Assembly: GCA_960531495.1 (NCBI GenBank)
Contig: OY482851.1
Span: 17,339,321-17,403,320, forward strand
DNA length: 64,000 nt
DNA from: Zeus faber
Taxonomy: Eukaryota > Chordata > Actinopteri > Zeiformes > Zeidae
Direction of reading: 5' to 3'
This document shows positions 27,701 through 42,106 of the stretch, piece after piece. Made by a program: the position numbers and the translations under genes. A model generated the notes under the pieces. That model did not search any database, was not told where the DNA came from, and was given only the letters and a program-made list of their open reading frames with translations. Within the stretch, counting starts at the first letter, position 1. The number at the start of each line of letters is the position of its first letter.

Positions 27701-30700
27701 ATTCCCCTACTGAAGTGCATTCCCTTTTAGGATTAATTCCCAGACCACAATGGAATTCACAGGAATTAAATATTATATATGGTGTTGTATATGGTATGAA
27801 CACACAAGGAGGGAAAAGGTTGCATTTCTAACATTAAACTCAAAAGATCCATCAGCAAAGTGATATTTTTAGACTCAAGTCCTTCTACAAGAGCTATAAT
27901 CTCAGTCTAGTTGTACTTTTCTGCGGCTTCACTCTAAATGTAAACTACCGTGCTATTGTAGTAGAAGTTGTAAATAGTGTTGGAGCAGCATTCCGCTGGG
28001 AACGAGCGTCCTACAGTACCCTCGGCACAAAGCGCTTGCTGTTGCCGGTGCTGGAGCGTGCGCTACATCTAAACAAATCAACACTGATTATAACAAGGCC
28101 TTCCCCTGTGGAAACGTGTCAGGAACATGAGCGAGTCAGCCCCCGTCCTTCAAAAGGCACTCGGATCCTTATTGGTCCTGGTGCAGGAGCGAGTCTTATC
28201 AGAGGCGGTCTATCAGTGACTGAGTGACAGTCTCAGCTCAGGTGACTGGCGCTACAAAGCCGGGAGAGGGAACATCAATCGCCGCGAAACGAGGGCAACT
28301 GCCATTTCATCCAGAAATAATGTTTTTTAAAACCTTGCTCAAATTTTCATTTAGCCCGGTGCCACCCCTTCCTCCACGAGTTATTAAATCAGCTGGAAGC
28401 AGGGCGACTCTGTCACACACATTATTAGAGTGTGCGCCCACCCCCCAACCCCCACTCCTATTACCAGGTGCAGGCGTATGATTTAAAGCTTTGATTCTGT
28501 TCAAATGACAACAAAGGTGAGCCCAAAGCTGACGCTCCTAATTCATCATTCCCCGCTTGATAAGAGCGGGATTAATGCTTTTAATGCGGCGGTTGCAGGC
28601 AATCATCCATTTTAGCGCTTGCTCCCCAGAGGATGCGGCTAAAAGGGGAAAACACCTGAAACACAGGGGAGGGATGGGGAGTGCGCGGGGGGGCGGGTGG
28701 GGGGTGGTGGAGGAGCAACGTCAAGCTACACAACGCCTCTTTGCGGTGCCCGACTCGCCCGGAGCGGTGTTGGCCTCCTCCACGGTGCCAGAACCCTGCC
28801 CCGTGGCCTTGGCCGTTATCTGACAGGCAGATGGTCACGGGACCCGGGGTGATGCTTGACCTACATGCCGCAATCTAAAATTCCGAGAGGCAAAGAGTAA
28901 ACCAAAAACTTCAAAATTTCAACCCCCCCCCCCAGGACTTCTTCCATCTTCCAAACTCCAAACCTCTACTCACCCTAACACACTGACAGTACCAGCCGCT
29001 CAGAATGGCCGTCCCCCTGATGTATCCGTTCATTCCATTCGGATAAGCACAGACACTAGGCTGTCAAGGACCAGCCGGTCATTCGAGGCGGCTGTATCTG
29101 TAACTTGTGCAAATTTGGGAGATGTGTACGAGCATGTCTCTTTTGTGTCTCTTTTGTGTCTCTTTTGTACATTTCTCTAATCGCAAACTATTCTACGTAT
29201 GTGATGAGAAAGCAACTGGTGATTTTCTTGACTTATTCAAACAAACAGAGGTGAGTATGAAGTCAAATTGCATTGACAAGACCAAGAAATACACAGCATA
29301 GACACGCCCCAACTACCCCACTACGTACGGTTTAAGGAATAAGGAATACCTCTATCCAATACAAATGATCAATTAATTAAAAAACAACAACATTGTATTA
29401 TTCTGTGACTCTTTCTACCACACGTACATTAAAGCTCAGGATTGGCCGCATCTTTAGGGAAGCGGTGGCATTTAGCGATAGAGCAAGACACATCTTAATG
29501 TGAATTAATGATACAATTCAAAGAAGTATTGTCATGGAACAAATGAGAACCAATGTCCAAAATTAGAAATGCTAATTACATATAACCTTGCTACGGGACA
29601 TAATGAATGTGCCTCTTAAAAATGAATAACTGATTTTATAGGGTCGTTTATATGATGTATATTGCAGTTTTGTGTAGGGAGTCTTTGTATAAGTAGGGGA
29701 AGATATTCCATTAAGGGAAAACAGTGTCTTCCTTTTGCTTCTCAATGCACATTTTAAGTACAGTAGAAGGTTGTTGACTTATTGTCCTTTTAATGCCATT
29801 CATCAACATAATGTGTAATGCAATAGGTGTTTGAGATTTTTTTTTTTTTTTTAAGTGTGTTTGGACTTTTTGACAATAGCCAGATGATGATATGAATGAA
29901 GATAACAAGCCATTAATATAAACCATCTTGTTCAATCATATAAAATTCTTGTTAAGAATTTTGAAAACGTAGTGATTGACGGAGGGAAATTTGGAGCCGC
30001 CGGTTTCCAAATTGCGGTTTTCATAGGTTTGACAGTCGAAAGAAAAACAAAAATCAAAAAAAGAACAACATGAAACTCCATTTCACCGCTTGTTTCTAAT
30101 CTGTCTAAACAAACCATGGAAGGGGGAAAAGAGAAAAAAGAAAAAAAAGAAAATGGAAACAGCAAGATCTTGGGTTTTTTTTGTCGATTTAGTCCACATT
30201 CAAATTGGAACAATTCACCTTCGCAATTCATGCTGGAAGTGTAATGTTAGTAGTGAATATGAGACGTTGTGTGCACACTGTGTGAACTAGCAGTACAAGC
30301 AGCTCCGTGTCATCCATTGGCGACACCTTGTAACGCGCTCTGGGAAACTAAAGAACTCGTACGTCAATAGAAAAAGCTCCCGAGGCTCCGTTTTAATACT
30401 ATCTTAATTACACTCCCAGTTAAAACGACTCCGCGTCGTAACCCAACAAAAGCAGGTTACGCAGCTCGCCGATTCGTTGGCAGCCGAGGCTGAGCCCAGG
30501 GCCTTGGTTTTATTCCCAAGTTAGAGCGAGAACAAAGCAAGTTATTTTACATAAGATAAGATAGTTATGTCCCTTTAACCTTAAATAAATTGCAAGACAC
30601 AAGGCTGTCACAGCTTCCCAGGTTATGTGAGAGGAAGTGAATTTGGCCGGAAAATGTCACTTCTGACTTCATATTATTGATGGATGTAAAAAGCCTGGGA

Positions 30701-31962
30701 AGAGAGAATGACCCCGGGTGATTTACAGTATCGATTTTAAAGCGTGCTCAAATGATCTTAAAAATGGCGTGGCTGACAGTCACAGCTTGTCTATATGTAA
30801 CAAAAACAATTCTCTGTATTAACAGCAAGATGGACAATATATGTACATCCTTAGAATACACACACACCTCACTGGTCTTAAAATGTGTAATCGGCGGAGT
30901 GGAATTAGCGTGTCAGGATGTGCCGAGATGCAAACCTAAAATGCCTACAACCAGTCTAAAGAGTCGGCGCTGCTAATCAGGTGAGGTGTGGCGGAGCCAA
31001 GCTCGCCCAGCTCTGATGTTTCATTATTATCCCCTTTAGCTGCATCGACAACACAACGGGCCACTTTAATTACTCTCCATCAGCGGAGGAGTCGAGGCCA
31101 CTCCAGGAACACACACTAATCCCCCCCTTCCTCCTTTGTCTCTGCAGGGCACTCATTGTCTCTTAAATATCATTTCCCTGAGCTCTGTGCAGACTATTGG
31201 ATTAATACGTGGATGTTTTGCAGTAGGGACTAATTTGAGCTTAGCCCGAGGACCAGGCTGTTTCCTGTAATGGTATTCTCTGTGCATCTGTTCCAGTCCG
31301 CACAAGACGTCCTGACTCCTCCATTACCGTTCCTCACGCTGGCTGTTAAGAGACAGAGAGCAAAAAAAACCCGAAATATTAGATTTCGCTCTCATGCTAA
31401 ATGTTTGTTGCTTTTAACATTAAAATGAGGATTTCCCATTGAATCCTATATGTGGATATGTGTTAAAGTCAAATGCATCAGGGCAGAATACTCTGCGAGA
31501 GCATTCTATGAGAGCAAACAAGTACAGTTTGTTGATAAGATGAATAAGATAGCTGTTTATTAAATTGCGATTTAATTGCTTCTTCCGAATGAGTTGTTAA
31601 AATATCGAGTCTAGAATAGATGTTTTATGGCAAGAGGCCATCATCATGAAAACTGAAAGATAAAAAAGCTAAAAGCAGAAGCGTTATCTGTGTTATGCGC
31701 TTGGCCCTGCTGCACTGCGTGTCTGAGAATGACACTTACACTGCCCAGGTATTACACTCCCTAATTTAGATGGCACTATCCATATTCTATTCTTCTGCTA
31801 TAGAATAATAGGATCGTCACCTCCAGCCTCGACACCCACACCGAGGCTCTTTGTTGGAATTCATGAAGACCCTATTACGTTTTGAGAGCAATACTGAAAG
31901 TAGGAAATGACCCTCCAGCCGCTTGGATCGCCGTGGTGCTTTATAGGCGTGTTTCTAATTGA
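24716..31962. other. Gene desert segment
   Basis: No coding exon, RNA gene or transposon is recognisable. Short repeat-free segments such as 27000-27480 and 28100-28240 look like constrained non-coding DNA. Poly-T (29838-29852) and poly-C (28923-28934) runs are present. Confidence 0.3.
29134..29168. repeat. 11-bp direct repeat, three copies
   Basis: The unit TGTCTCTTTTG is repeated three times in tandem. It is short and probably a slippage product. Confidence 0.9.
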
Positions 31963-32054
31963 GCCTCCTCCTCCTCCTTTTTCTCCTCTTCCTCCTCCTC
32001 CTCCTCCTCCTCCTCTTCCTCCTCCCCCTCCTCCTCCTCCTCCTCCTCCTCCTC
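31963..32054. repeat. (TCC)n polypyrimidine tract, about 90 bp
   Basis: Almost pure C/T strand built of CCT/TCC triplets with near mirror symmetry, capable in principle of forming triplex (H) DNA. It generates poly-Leu and poly-Arg open frames that are not genes. Confidence 0.96.
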
Positions 32055-32219
32055 ATGCAGTCATCCTCCAGGTCTTCTGACCCTCTGCTCCAGCTCAAAC
32101 ACTGCTCGGCCTTTTCACAAACTATAGAGGTCCCGACAGTAATGGACGGGCTTTCTAAGGCCAAAACCAGGTTAACCTCCTAGCCCCACTTGGCCCCTGT
32201 CTTCTGTGGCTGAAGAATG

Positions 32220-32238
32220 CGGGGGGGGGGGGGGGGGT
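32220..32238. repeat. Poly-G run, about 18 bases
   Basis: A homopolymer G tract, a possible G-quadruplex former and a site where sequence length is uncertain. Confidence 0.9.
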
Positions 32239-32375
32239 TATTTTAGCAGAGGCCTTTTGCGCAACTAATGATTTGTAATACTATTTGTGCAGAGCCGCAG
32301 CAAATTCCTTTTTACTGAGCAGTGTTCTGCAACACACAAAACAAAAAAATTACAGCTGCTCCAATTACTGCTCAC

Positions 32376-32460
32376 ACATAGACACACACACACACGCATG
32401 CACGCACGCACACACGCACGCACACACACACGCACGCACGCACGCACACACACACACACT
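32376..32460. repeat. (CA)n / (CGCA)n compound microsatellite
   Basis: Alternating CACA and CGCA blocks. Confidence 0.97.
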
Positions 32461-35400
32461 CCATTTTGCAGTGTATTGTATTGCATGGCATTGTGTGTCC
32501 TGCTGTAAGTATGGTTGTATGGAATAGCAGATGTAGTGAGCATCAAACAATGCAGAATGGGATGGTAGCTGTCATTACATGGGAACTAGGTCACTATTCA
32601 AGCCTACTCGCCTGCATTGACTGTTTTGAGTGACTATTGATTTTCTGACGAGAGCAATGACTTCATTAATATCAGCATCAGTCTGCCATCTGACACAAAT
32701 GGGCAGTTCCGCCGCTGAGCCAGACAGTAATTGATGTGGATATGAATCACACCAGTAGCATAGAAGGATTATAAAAAGGGTTGCTGAGCCCCTTTACCTT
32801 CCTTACTGCGTAACTGGATTTGAATGATATCCTCCCTCGAGTAAGATCAGAGTTGAGAACAACGTGGCGCTCGCCCCGTCCTCGGCGAGCCTGCGTGCGG
32901 AAATAGACGTAGCCCCCCCCCCCCCCCGAAAATTCCCCTTTCATCGTACATTTAAAAACGTAATCTGTGAACGAGGAAAAAAAAATCAACAGATCGCTTT
33001 TCAGCCTGGTTTTTCAAAACAAACAAAAAAAAAAAAACAACAAAGAGAGAAAGATTATTTTCCCTTTAATCCGGGGGCAACGGCTTAGCAAAAACAAAGG
33101 CACGACCATGGGAACGCACGGAGGAACGAGACGGCTCGCGCTACCCAAGCCGGCCCAGCTCTCCAGAAAACCACAAAAGAAGAACAATGGATGTGTGAGC
33201 AAGAGAGAGGAAAGGAGAGGGGATTTAAGATCTATATTAAAACTGCAAATAGCTTTTAAAGATTAGCGAGGGGCAGAAGGAGGTGACAGCAATGGGAGAC
33301 GTGGAACGTGGAATCGCCCGCCCGCCCCTCCCTCCCGTGATTATTTAGATTTAAGCAATAGCTTTGACAAGCGTTGACTTGATTGTACGTCTGCGACGCA
33401 CACTGGGAGAAAAACCTTGACAAGTTCCCTTGATGCGTGTAGGGATCTTTTGGTGACGGAGAGGAACATAAATCAGGATTATGTATTACATAGGCAGATT
33501 CAAACAGCTGGCATCAGGAGCCCTGATGTGTTTGGCATCAAGCTGCTGTTCAAAGAAGCACTGTAATTAACCACAACTTGGCTTTTAGGAAAAGCATTTT
33601 TACCCGAGGCACCGTCTGAATACCTGCTTCTTTTTTACCCCCACTACACCTACCGTGAGTACATGTCACAGAGTGGATACCGTTTTAAAATGAAAAAATG
33701 TAAACATTTTAAAAGGTTCTGCATTTTCATCTTCCTGCGTGAGTTTACAATTTATCACTTTAGGATATAGCTTCTTTTTTTTTTGTCAAAGAAAATAAAG
33801 CTTTTTGGAGCTTAGAGTGTGTGAGGGATCGCCCCCCGTTCCCCGCACGTGTTTAAAGCGATCACCATGGTCATCACAGGCTGTGAAGTTGCTCTGTTGT
33901 CAGAGAAGTGTCTCACTCGGCAGCATTTGTCAGGATTAGACAGGAGTAATCCCTAACCCAACTCCAGAGGATGTAATTTGGAGATATGCGCTGGAACTGA
34001 AACTATGTCGGCTTACTTCCCCAAAACCCCATCTCCCGCCGCATCTCAGCCGCCCAAACTCTCTCTCTGGCAGTCCGCAAACACATCCCTTTTTTTTTTT
34101 TTGATGATGGAAAATGTAAAACAGTGAGGGGGGAAAAACTGTGAGAAGTGTAACTGTCAAGTGCCCTTCAAGCCTCTCCACCCACACTCCCACGCACTCC
34201 CTCCAGGCAGGTAGGGTGCTGGTGTCAGGCTCTGCTGCTGATATCATTCCAATAATCCTCCAAACCCTGCTGTCGCTCATCGAATGTCATTAAGTCATCG
34301 CATGTCCGACACAGGGCCCTGATCCCAGCGCCCTGGCCTGGTCCCAGCCCTGCGCCTTATCGGGCCCCAGCCTCGCTCTGACAGACAGGACTGATCCCCC
34401 CACCCTCTGTCGCGCCCCCCCCGTCCTCCCGTCCCCCCAGCCAGTAAAAGGACAGCGTTGGAAAAAGCCTCCCAGGGCCCACTGAGGATGGACTCATGAA
34501 TCAAACATGTGCCTGAAGCTCCCTTCTTATCACCGAGGTCAGCGCAGGCATTAATACGCCATGGCTCCGGGGAGCTACCTACTGTGACCTCCCCTAGTTT
34601 CCCCCCAACAGAAGGGCATCGTGCTCGGGAGCCAGCCGGCGAGAGAGAGAGAGCGAGAGAGAGGCCTCCCTCGAACACAGTCACTTCACATTACGTCCAC
34701 ATACGGGCGCTGAGCGACAGCGCGAGAGAAAGAATGACAAAAAGAGGAGGAGGAGGAGGAGGAGGAGGAGGAGGAGGTTAAAAAGTGCCCGAGAAACCGA
34801 GGCGAGAGACACAGACAGAAAGAACAGACAAAGGGCGGGAGGAAAAAGGAACGAGGAATTTCTCAACGCAAACGCGGTGCGGGCGGAGCAACACGGTGGT
34901 AAAAATCGACTGTGTATACAGAGCCTTTCAAACACCACCAATCTTCATCGGCCAGACGGCGTGTGATATATGTGACTGTCTGCCAGCGTAAATTAGGCAG
35001 TCCAGCCTGCTGTGTGGTAAAGCATGACGGGGCCGGACAGTGCACTAACTCAGGAGGCCCGGTGCCATGCACACCAGCTTTTTTCTGCTTTGCTATGCCA
35101 TAAATCACCGGCTGGGGGAAATGAATCGCTGTCCGTCCGAGCTGGATGCACCAGCTGGCACCGCCATCACCTGACCAGCAGGAGCCCATGCCGAGCATCC
35201 GTGCCGACACCGGAGTGGCTGAAATCAAGAAAAATGAGGCAGGGAGGCAGACAGAGCCTTACCCCTGTGCTCTCTCATTAGTCTCCTCTGGGCTTCCTCC
35301 ACACAGAGCTCCTCTGAAGTGAAAGGTCACACAAAATATATTTCAGAGTGTCACCTCGGGGGGAGAGGGAAAAAAAGAAGAAATGATTACCCCCGGTCTC

Positions 35401-36849
35401 CTCACACATCCATGCAGACGTGGACGGGCAGAGGGTATCCGCGCGTTAGTCTGGAGCCGGAGAGCTGAAACGGACACGTTTGAATTCACTGTTATTTAAT
35501 GGAGTTATTCCACCAAAGGTAATGACTCAACCCAACTGGGGATTCCACTCTGCATTCAGATGTGGTTAACGGAAAAACATGTTGATAGATAGATTTTCAC
35601 TTCCCAATGTTGCTGAGCTGTTGGTGGAGAGCCCACTTAAATGCTGACCCCTGCGATTATGAGAGGCAGCGTGGGCGTCTAAACTGAGGCACTCGTCGTG
35701 AAAATAGGCTGAAATTACATCAACAAAGCCAGAGAGAAAGTTGGAGGTATCTGAAACAATACACACGTCAATGCTGTGCGACTAGTAGAATGACTAGTTT
35801 ACCCCTGAAACACCAAGTATTAGTATTATAGTAACCCATGGGAAGATAAAAAAAAAATTCTTACCTTGATGCGAGGAGCAGCTCAAAAACACAGTTTCAT
35901 ATATTCACACTTGAATGGAAGTAGGACAGAGGAAATAAGTAGACACCAGCCAGAATGACACTAAATTTAGGGCTGTTGGCGCAACAGTAGGTTACTATAG
36001 ATGATTGGCAAGGCCAATTTTCTGTGATCCCCCCACAGCAGTTTTAGCCTAATTTCATTGGTCCTGCTGCAGTCCTGTTGAGCAGCCAGTCTATCACTGT
36101 CTGAGATGTGGAGGATTAGCTCCTCTTTCCTGCTCAGATGAATTTGCCTGTCACAGCTCAGTGACGAATGGCAGGACGGCTGCGGAAATGTACTGTGGGC
36201 TCATTCGAGGTGGCGAGGTCTGGCCTGGCAGCCGTGCCTCCATATTAAAGCCAGCCCGCCCGTCTCTTCACGCTCTGGCCGCGCCCCGGACACCTAGGTG
36301 GACTGCCACATCCTGGCACTCGGATCATCAGCCAATATGTTGCATCATCATCATCATCATTTGAGCATCTGCTTTGATAACGTATCTCTCCATCACCGGC
36401 TCTCGAGTTCCTCGGCCCCGCTTCACCTTCATCTAAACCACGAGGGTTTTATATTTTAGAGGTCGGACATAGTTCAAGCAAAACATTGCATACAACATCA
36501 GACAACATTTTGAAAGGAGGGCTGTTGTCACCTGAGCAATTCACGATTCTCACATCATGTTTGGTTCACTTGCACCCTCTATAGTTGGTGCGCGTGTGTG
36601 AATAAAATGCTTAACAAACAAATTATAGGGTTGGGTACTCATCAATGATATAAGCAATTTAAATGCAAATAGACAAGGTCAACTTGCTTTATAAACTTAA
36701 CCAAGGTATCAATTGCAACTCATCAAAACTTTCCTGTTGTGCCTCTGTGTGCATGGCTGTTGATGCAGAGCACCAAAAAACAACTGCACTCTAATTTCCT
36801 GTACCCTTCACTGCAGCTGTGCCACACACACAAGCTCCCACGTGCATGT
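32461..36849. other. Gene desert segment
   Basis: Contains a C run (32911-32927), the (GGA)n tract and a third weak RFX-like word (ATCACCATGGTCAT, 33861-33874). No supported coding sequence. Confidence 0.3.
34743..34778. repeat. (GGA)n polypurine tract
   Basis: Eleven or so GGA triplets in purine-rich surroundings. Confidence 0.95.
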
Positions 36850-36850
36850 G

Positions 36851-36941
<91 letters not shown>
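36850..36941. repeat. (CG)n-(CA)n microsatellite
   Basis: Short CGCGCGCG start followed by about 80 bp of pure CA. Confidence 0.98.
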
Positions 36942-36943
<2 letters not shown>

Positions 36944-37221
36944 TCCCTCCTTCATTTCAGCCGTAATCATGTAGCCATGCAAATGCTGTGCGCTGAGGGT
37001 TCATGTTGCCCTCTCTGGGACATCATTCCCAGCTGTCTGAGCCCTTGAGTTGACCACCCAGGGGAGGAGAAAGAGGAAGTCATTACAGCCATCACAGGCA
37101 GGCGCAGCCTCTACATTTCCAGAAGGCCCCTCTAACTCATAAAGTCCTTGATGACTTCACTAAAACATCCAATTCCGGTCGGGACCCTGTTTAAAATGAT
37201 GACGAGAAAATCAATCACCCC

Positions 37222-37524
<303 letters not shown>

Positions 37525-38028
37525 CCACCTGACTGTCTGCTTTGGGTGACCAAAACAGCAGAGAAAAGGGGGGGGGGGATCTATCTCCCATGACACTGGT
37601 ATCCTATCCACATCTTCAGGATATTCATAATTCAGCATCTTCGATTCCTGACATCTGCCAGTGATTGTGCCAATGGCTTGGCTGGAATTAGCCACTCCTG
37701 GGAGCGGTGCTAATGTGTTGGTGGGCCGGCGCATGCACCCCGCAGGGGGAGGAGGAGGAGGAGGTGAGGTGGAGGGCTGGGGCCCGAGCGGCAGGAGCCT
37801 TTCACACTCCTAATGTGTAATTAGGAGCCATTTTGGAGCGCTGCCTTCCACCACTGAAATTAGCTGCCTTTTATTAATCAGGCAGACCAGGACAAAGGCA
37901 CGCTGGGTACCCCTATAATCTAACACAAAATGTCCTTAATTACAGGAGGGGAAATGCAGCGTGGCGGAGAGGGCTGCAGATATTATGTGATCCCTCAAGT
38001 TAGTTTCCCTAATGGAGGACCATGAAAA

Positions 38029-38056
38029 CACACACACACACGCACGCACACACACA

Positions 38057-38146
<90 letters not shown>

Positions 38147-38149
38147 CAG
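38029..38149. repeat. (CA)n microsatellite
   Basis: About 120 bp CA array with CG and TA interruptions near the left end. Confidence 0.98.
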
Positions 38150-40132
38150 TATAAATATATATAGTATGGCAGTTAACACACAGTGCAAAAAGTGATGCAG
38201 TCATATATCCTGTCATGTCTCATATTAAAAAGGACATAGTCGATATAGAGTCATTCTCCTAAAAATCTATGCGAACCGCTCTACATTGCATGTATTAAAG
38301 CATACAAGCATACAAATATCCAAGCTGCCACGCAGCCTGAAATACATTTGCATTAGCTGAATGTCAGCTTCGCTCGAATAAGAGATCACACATATTACAT
38401 GATTACGAAAACCGGTCCTCTTAGAATGAGTGCTGTGACCCTGACCAGGCTCATCAGGGCTAAACATGAGGACTAAATGCTTAAGCGTGTGTCCTCTGTG
38501 ATTATGAATATGTTATCCTGCCAACTAATGGAGCAGAGTGCACAATGCACTATTTCAGTGTTTTACTACAGTACACACGCCAGGCAGTGAAGCACAGTCA
38601 CCAGATTAACAATATCTATTTAACGTATAGTTTATGGAGTTATGGCTCTGTGTATTACAGCACTTGGCTTTGTTCCATCCGAACATGGAGAAATAGTGAA
38701 ATGAATCAATGGAACTACTTTATAAAAGATGATTACATTTGCCGTACATCAATTGCTTTTATAAACATACTGTATGTGTTAAAATATGTGTACCCAAGAT
38801 ATTACTGCCAAATGTCCCAAAATAATGTACTTTTCGGAATATGCATAATTTCATATTATCTGTCTTATTTAATTGTCTTATTTAATATTTAGATCTACAT
38901 TTTATATTATTAAATAGAAATGACATGTCCTCTGTTTCTCCCACATCCTGAATACATAATGAAGTCGGCTTCAAAATGTTTTCAAAAAGTCTTCAATCGT
39001 GTAAAATGGCCACTGCGCTTCTGTCGTCAGACCAATGTGGTTATACCGCGGCGGTAACCTCAGAGATGTGTTTGTACTGCGACAGATCTCCATCAAAAGC
39101 AAATCTGAAATGACCTGAATGACTACTTGACAGAAAAACCCTGTGACATCGGAGATGCCCGAGCGCTGATTAGTCAATAGCCAGAGAGGCCGCGTCACTA
39201 ACGCGCCGTCGACGATAAAGACCCCGTCCCTGTCCCCCATTACCACCGCGGCACGCATCGCCGAGGTCATCGCTCGCCGCAAGGCCGAGGGCACTTTAGC
39301 ATTCAGCAGAGCGGCCGCACGGGAGGAGAGCCTGCTGCTCGAAGCCGTATTGATATCATCCAGGAGGGGGGAAAGACAAGGAAAAAGAAGAAGAAAAAAA
39401 ATAAATAACCGATGCCGGCTCAATGAGGAAAGGTCTCCTTGTCCGGTGCGACCCGAGCCGTCAGATAGCGACGGCGGTGGCGGGGGAAGGTCAAAAAACG
39501 AACGAACAAAATATTATTATCGCAGAGGAAAAATGTCTACTTTCGATTTTCATTGCTTTGAACTAGCGTTGAATGTAACATTGACACATGTATCATTGGT
39601 TTCATATAAGCTCCGTCGTGTCAGCGCCCAGTTGAACTCAGCGCCTCTTCAGATCGACCTACTTAAGTCACTGAGACGTCAGAGTGAACCTGCTACGTTC
39701 CTCCAGTCTGAGATTTGGTTTTAACATTTACACTTGGACACATGACCATCCCACACGCCCACCACAACACAGCATACGGACTGAGCCTGATGGCAGATTG
39801 ACTCTCGTCACCGGTTAAAATAAAACATAATAAACAGTGGGACAAGTACAAAGTAGAAGAAGCAGCAGTCGATCAACTACCAGTACTACGAGGAGCATGA
39901 TGATTTATATTCGGAGTGACAGGGGGATCAGGTCACTGAAGGCGGATCCTCCAAGTTCGGGCCCAGCAGACACACAGCCGACTCGGCAGGAGACCCTCGA
40001 GGGAGCCAGGGAGGGAGGGAGGGTTATTGGACTGTGCTGTCTTCCTGACCAGGAGCCACTGGGGACCCGCGGGGGCCAGGGTGCCTGCGGGTGCACTGAA
40101 GCCTGAGTGCGACACCTGAGCTGTCTTTCAGG

Positions 40133-40133
<1 letters not shown>

Positions 40134-40188
<55 letters not shown>

Positions 40189-40192
40189 CACT
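40134..40192. repeat. (CA)n microsatellite
   Basis: CA tract with one CG interruption near its right end, in locally GC-rich DNA. Confidence 0.98.
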
Positions 40193-41374
40193 GTGACACC
40201 TGACAGGACACGCGGTAGGGCTGCAGCACCAGGAGTCAAGACCTGGGTGACAGCGTCGGCGAGGGGCATGCAGCCGAACTGAATAAAATCCCCAAAAACC
40301 TCCCCTTCTTCTTTTTCTTCTTCTTACCTCTTTCTGCCTTTCCCCTCACTGAGATAAATAGCCTTTTTTAAACGAAGCAGGGTCTAACCCCGAGGTTTTT
40401 TTTTGCACCGATTTCGATCTTTTTTTCTCCTGTTACTGCATGAGTACTAATCAGCAGAGTTGAGTCCTGAGACAGGATGGGAAGTTGAGCCGAATGCGCT
40501 CGCTCCCCACAGCTTTGCGAACGGATCTCACGCTACACAATGAGTAGCCCGGCCCGCCTCGCCGGACCACACCGATACCCAATTATGCTCCTCGCATCGA
40601 CAAGCGAGCGGACCAGCTGCGAGCGGCGCGGGCCCCGCCGTGTCAGAGTCGTCCAGGCACAAGGCGGGTGAAATCCAGGACCTTGAAGGAGATGTCATGA
40701 GAAGGCCGGAGTCAGCTGCTTGACTGAGCGATGGTCCACACGCTTGCCTGAAAGCATGACATTGCCGAAGGGGGAAAAACACCATTTTATCATTCAGTGC
40801 CATTCGCACCCTCTCCTCCTGTCAAACATGCCATATGTCCCCGTCACAGGTCGTCTTGCTGGCTTATCGAGTGTGACAAGGCTATTCACACACTGCTCCC
40901 AATCAGACACCATCTCCTGCAGAAAAAACACCAGCACAGTGCAGTGACAGGCTGTCAGGCAGAGGGCACCGGGCTCCACGGGGCCGAGGCTCCGAGGCTC
41001 CGAGTCCGTCCGTCTGGGGAAGGGCCAGGGGCCAGGGGTTACGACGGGAGATCCGACGCAGGCGCCACTCATAAGCGCGGCGCGGACACATACAAACAAA
41101 GCCATGCGAGGAGTTAACGTTTTTTGTTTTTTTTTCTATTATTTTCTCACGACCGAATACTAAAAGTCAATACTCGGTCGGGGTTATCGGGCGGCTGGAA
41201 TCAAAACACCGCTGTACGTCAGATTTCCAAACATCTCTCACAAACGTTCACGCCAGTGCCATTGATGGTGAACTTTTTAAAGCGTGGCGTCCCAGGGACG
41301 TATTAAACCTGACATTTCCCCCGGTTAATGCAGATCAATGGCGTTGTCAGACGGGTTATTTGCCTGACACGGAA

Positions 41375-41475
41375 CTCAAGCAGTATGTAAACCTCACCTT
41401 TGCCAGGCAGTCTGGTCACCAGCCGATTTTCCTAACCACTAGACCATACGAGCTCCTTATGCCGTATGCCACTCT
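41375..41475 (-). mobile_element. Possible tRNA-derived SINE fragment
   Basis: On the minus strand the word TATGGTCTAGTGGTTAGG (complement of about 41432-41449) matches a tRNA/SINE A-box region. It is followed by CCAGACTGCCTGG, as in MIR-like tRNA-derived elements, but the B box (GGTTCGA type) has decayed to GAGGTTTACATAC. No intact tRNA fold with acceptor stem was found, so it is not called as a tRNA gene. A chance match cannot be excluded. Confidence 0.35.
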
Positions 41476-42106
41476 GCGGCTTCAATCCAGGACAACTAGA
41501 GGTCAGGCGGAATACACGTCAAGGGGGAGAGAAAATGTGAGCTTTGAAGGGAAAGAATGTTGCTTCGGTTCTGTGACATTGCGAAGCAGTCGAATGTTTA
41601 CTTTTATTACAGAGGACCTCAGTGGTACTTAGCCGCACAGCAGCAGACACACTAACATTGCAGATGCTGAATATATTCACTAAGTGAGCAATCAGTTGAA
41701 AAGTGCGCTGAAAATTACACTTATTTCCCCGATGATGATATGCATAGAGGAAAAAAAATGAAAAAAAATCATAGAGCGGGAGAGAGAGCAGAGGGGCACG
41801 GGGGAGAATCGCTATCACCTGATCTGTCACATCTTAAAAGCAGCGGAATGTGTCACCTTAAGTCTTCAGAAACACAGAGATAGAACCCTCCTGGCACAAT
41901 TTAAATGAAAGATTTGGGTGAAATGATTGCTAATCTATGCAAAAAGCAATCAGTGACTCATTCATAATGCATGAGCAACGAGATACCAATTTTGCAACGC
42001 TTTCAGATTATTAGATGTTAACGTGAACGCGCCAGATGAAATATGAACATTCCTACCTGTCCTATTGTAATTATGTGAAGCAGCGGCTTAAACAATGCAG
42101 GGAGGA

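Larger units (their letters stand above)
38150..42106. other. Gene desert segment with CpG-rich patches
   Basis: AT-rich to 38950, then CpG-rich patches at 39180-39330 and 40500-41090. The open frame at 38971-39423 on the minus strand has no ATG near its start, no recognised domain and no splice context, so it is not called. Confidence 0.3.

Noticed and set aside
31955..32183. Arg- or Leu-rich small proteins
   Set aside because: They are translations of the (TCC)n tract and have no other support.
38971..39423. 150-codon minus-strand frame with a hydrophobic, signal-like beginning
   Set aside because: It opens with TTG rather than ATG, the hydrophobic part comes from an A/T-rich run, and no domain is recognised. 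CpG-rich DNA favours chance open frames.
41375..41475. Functional tRNA gene
   Set aside because: Only an A-box-like word is present. No intact B box, no acceptor-stem pairing and no terminator could be found.
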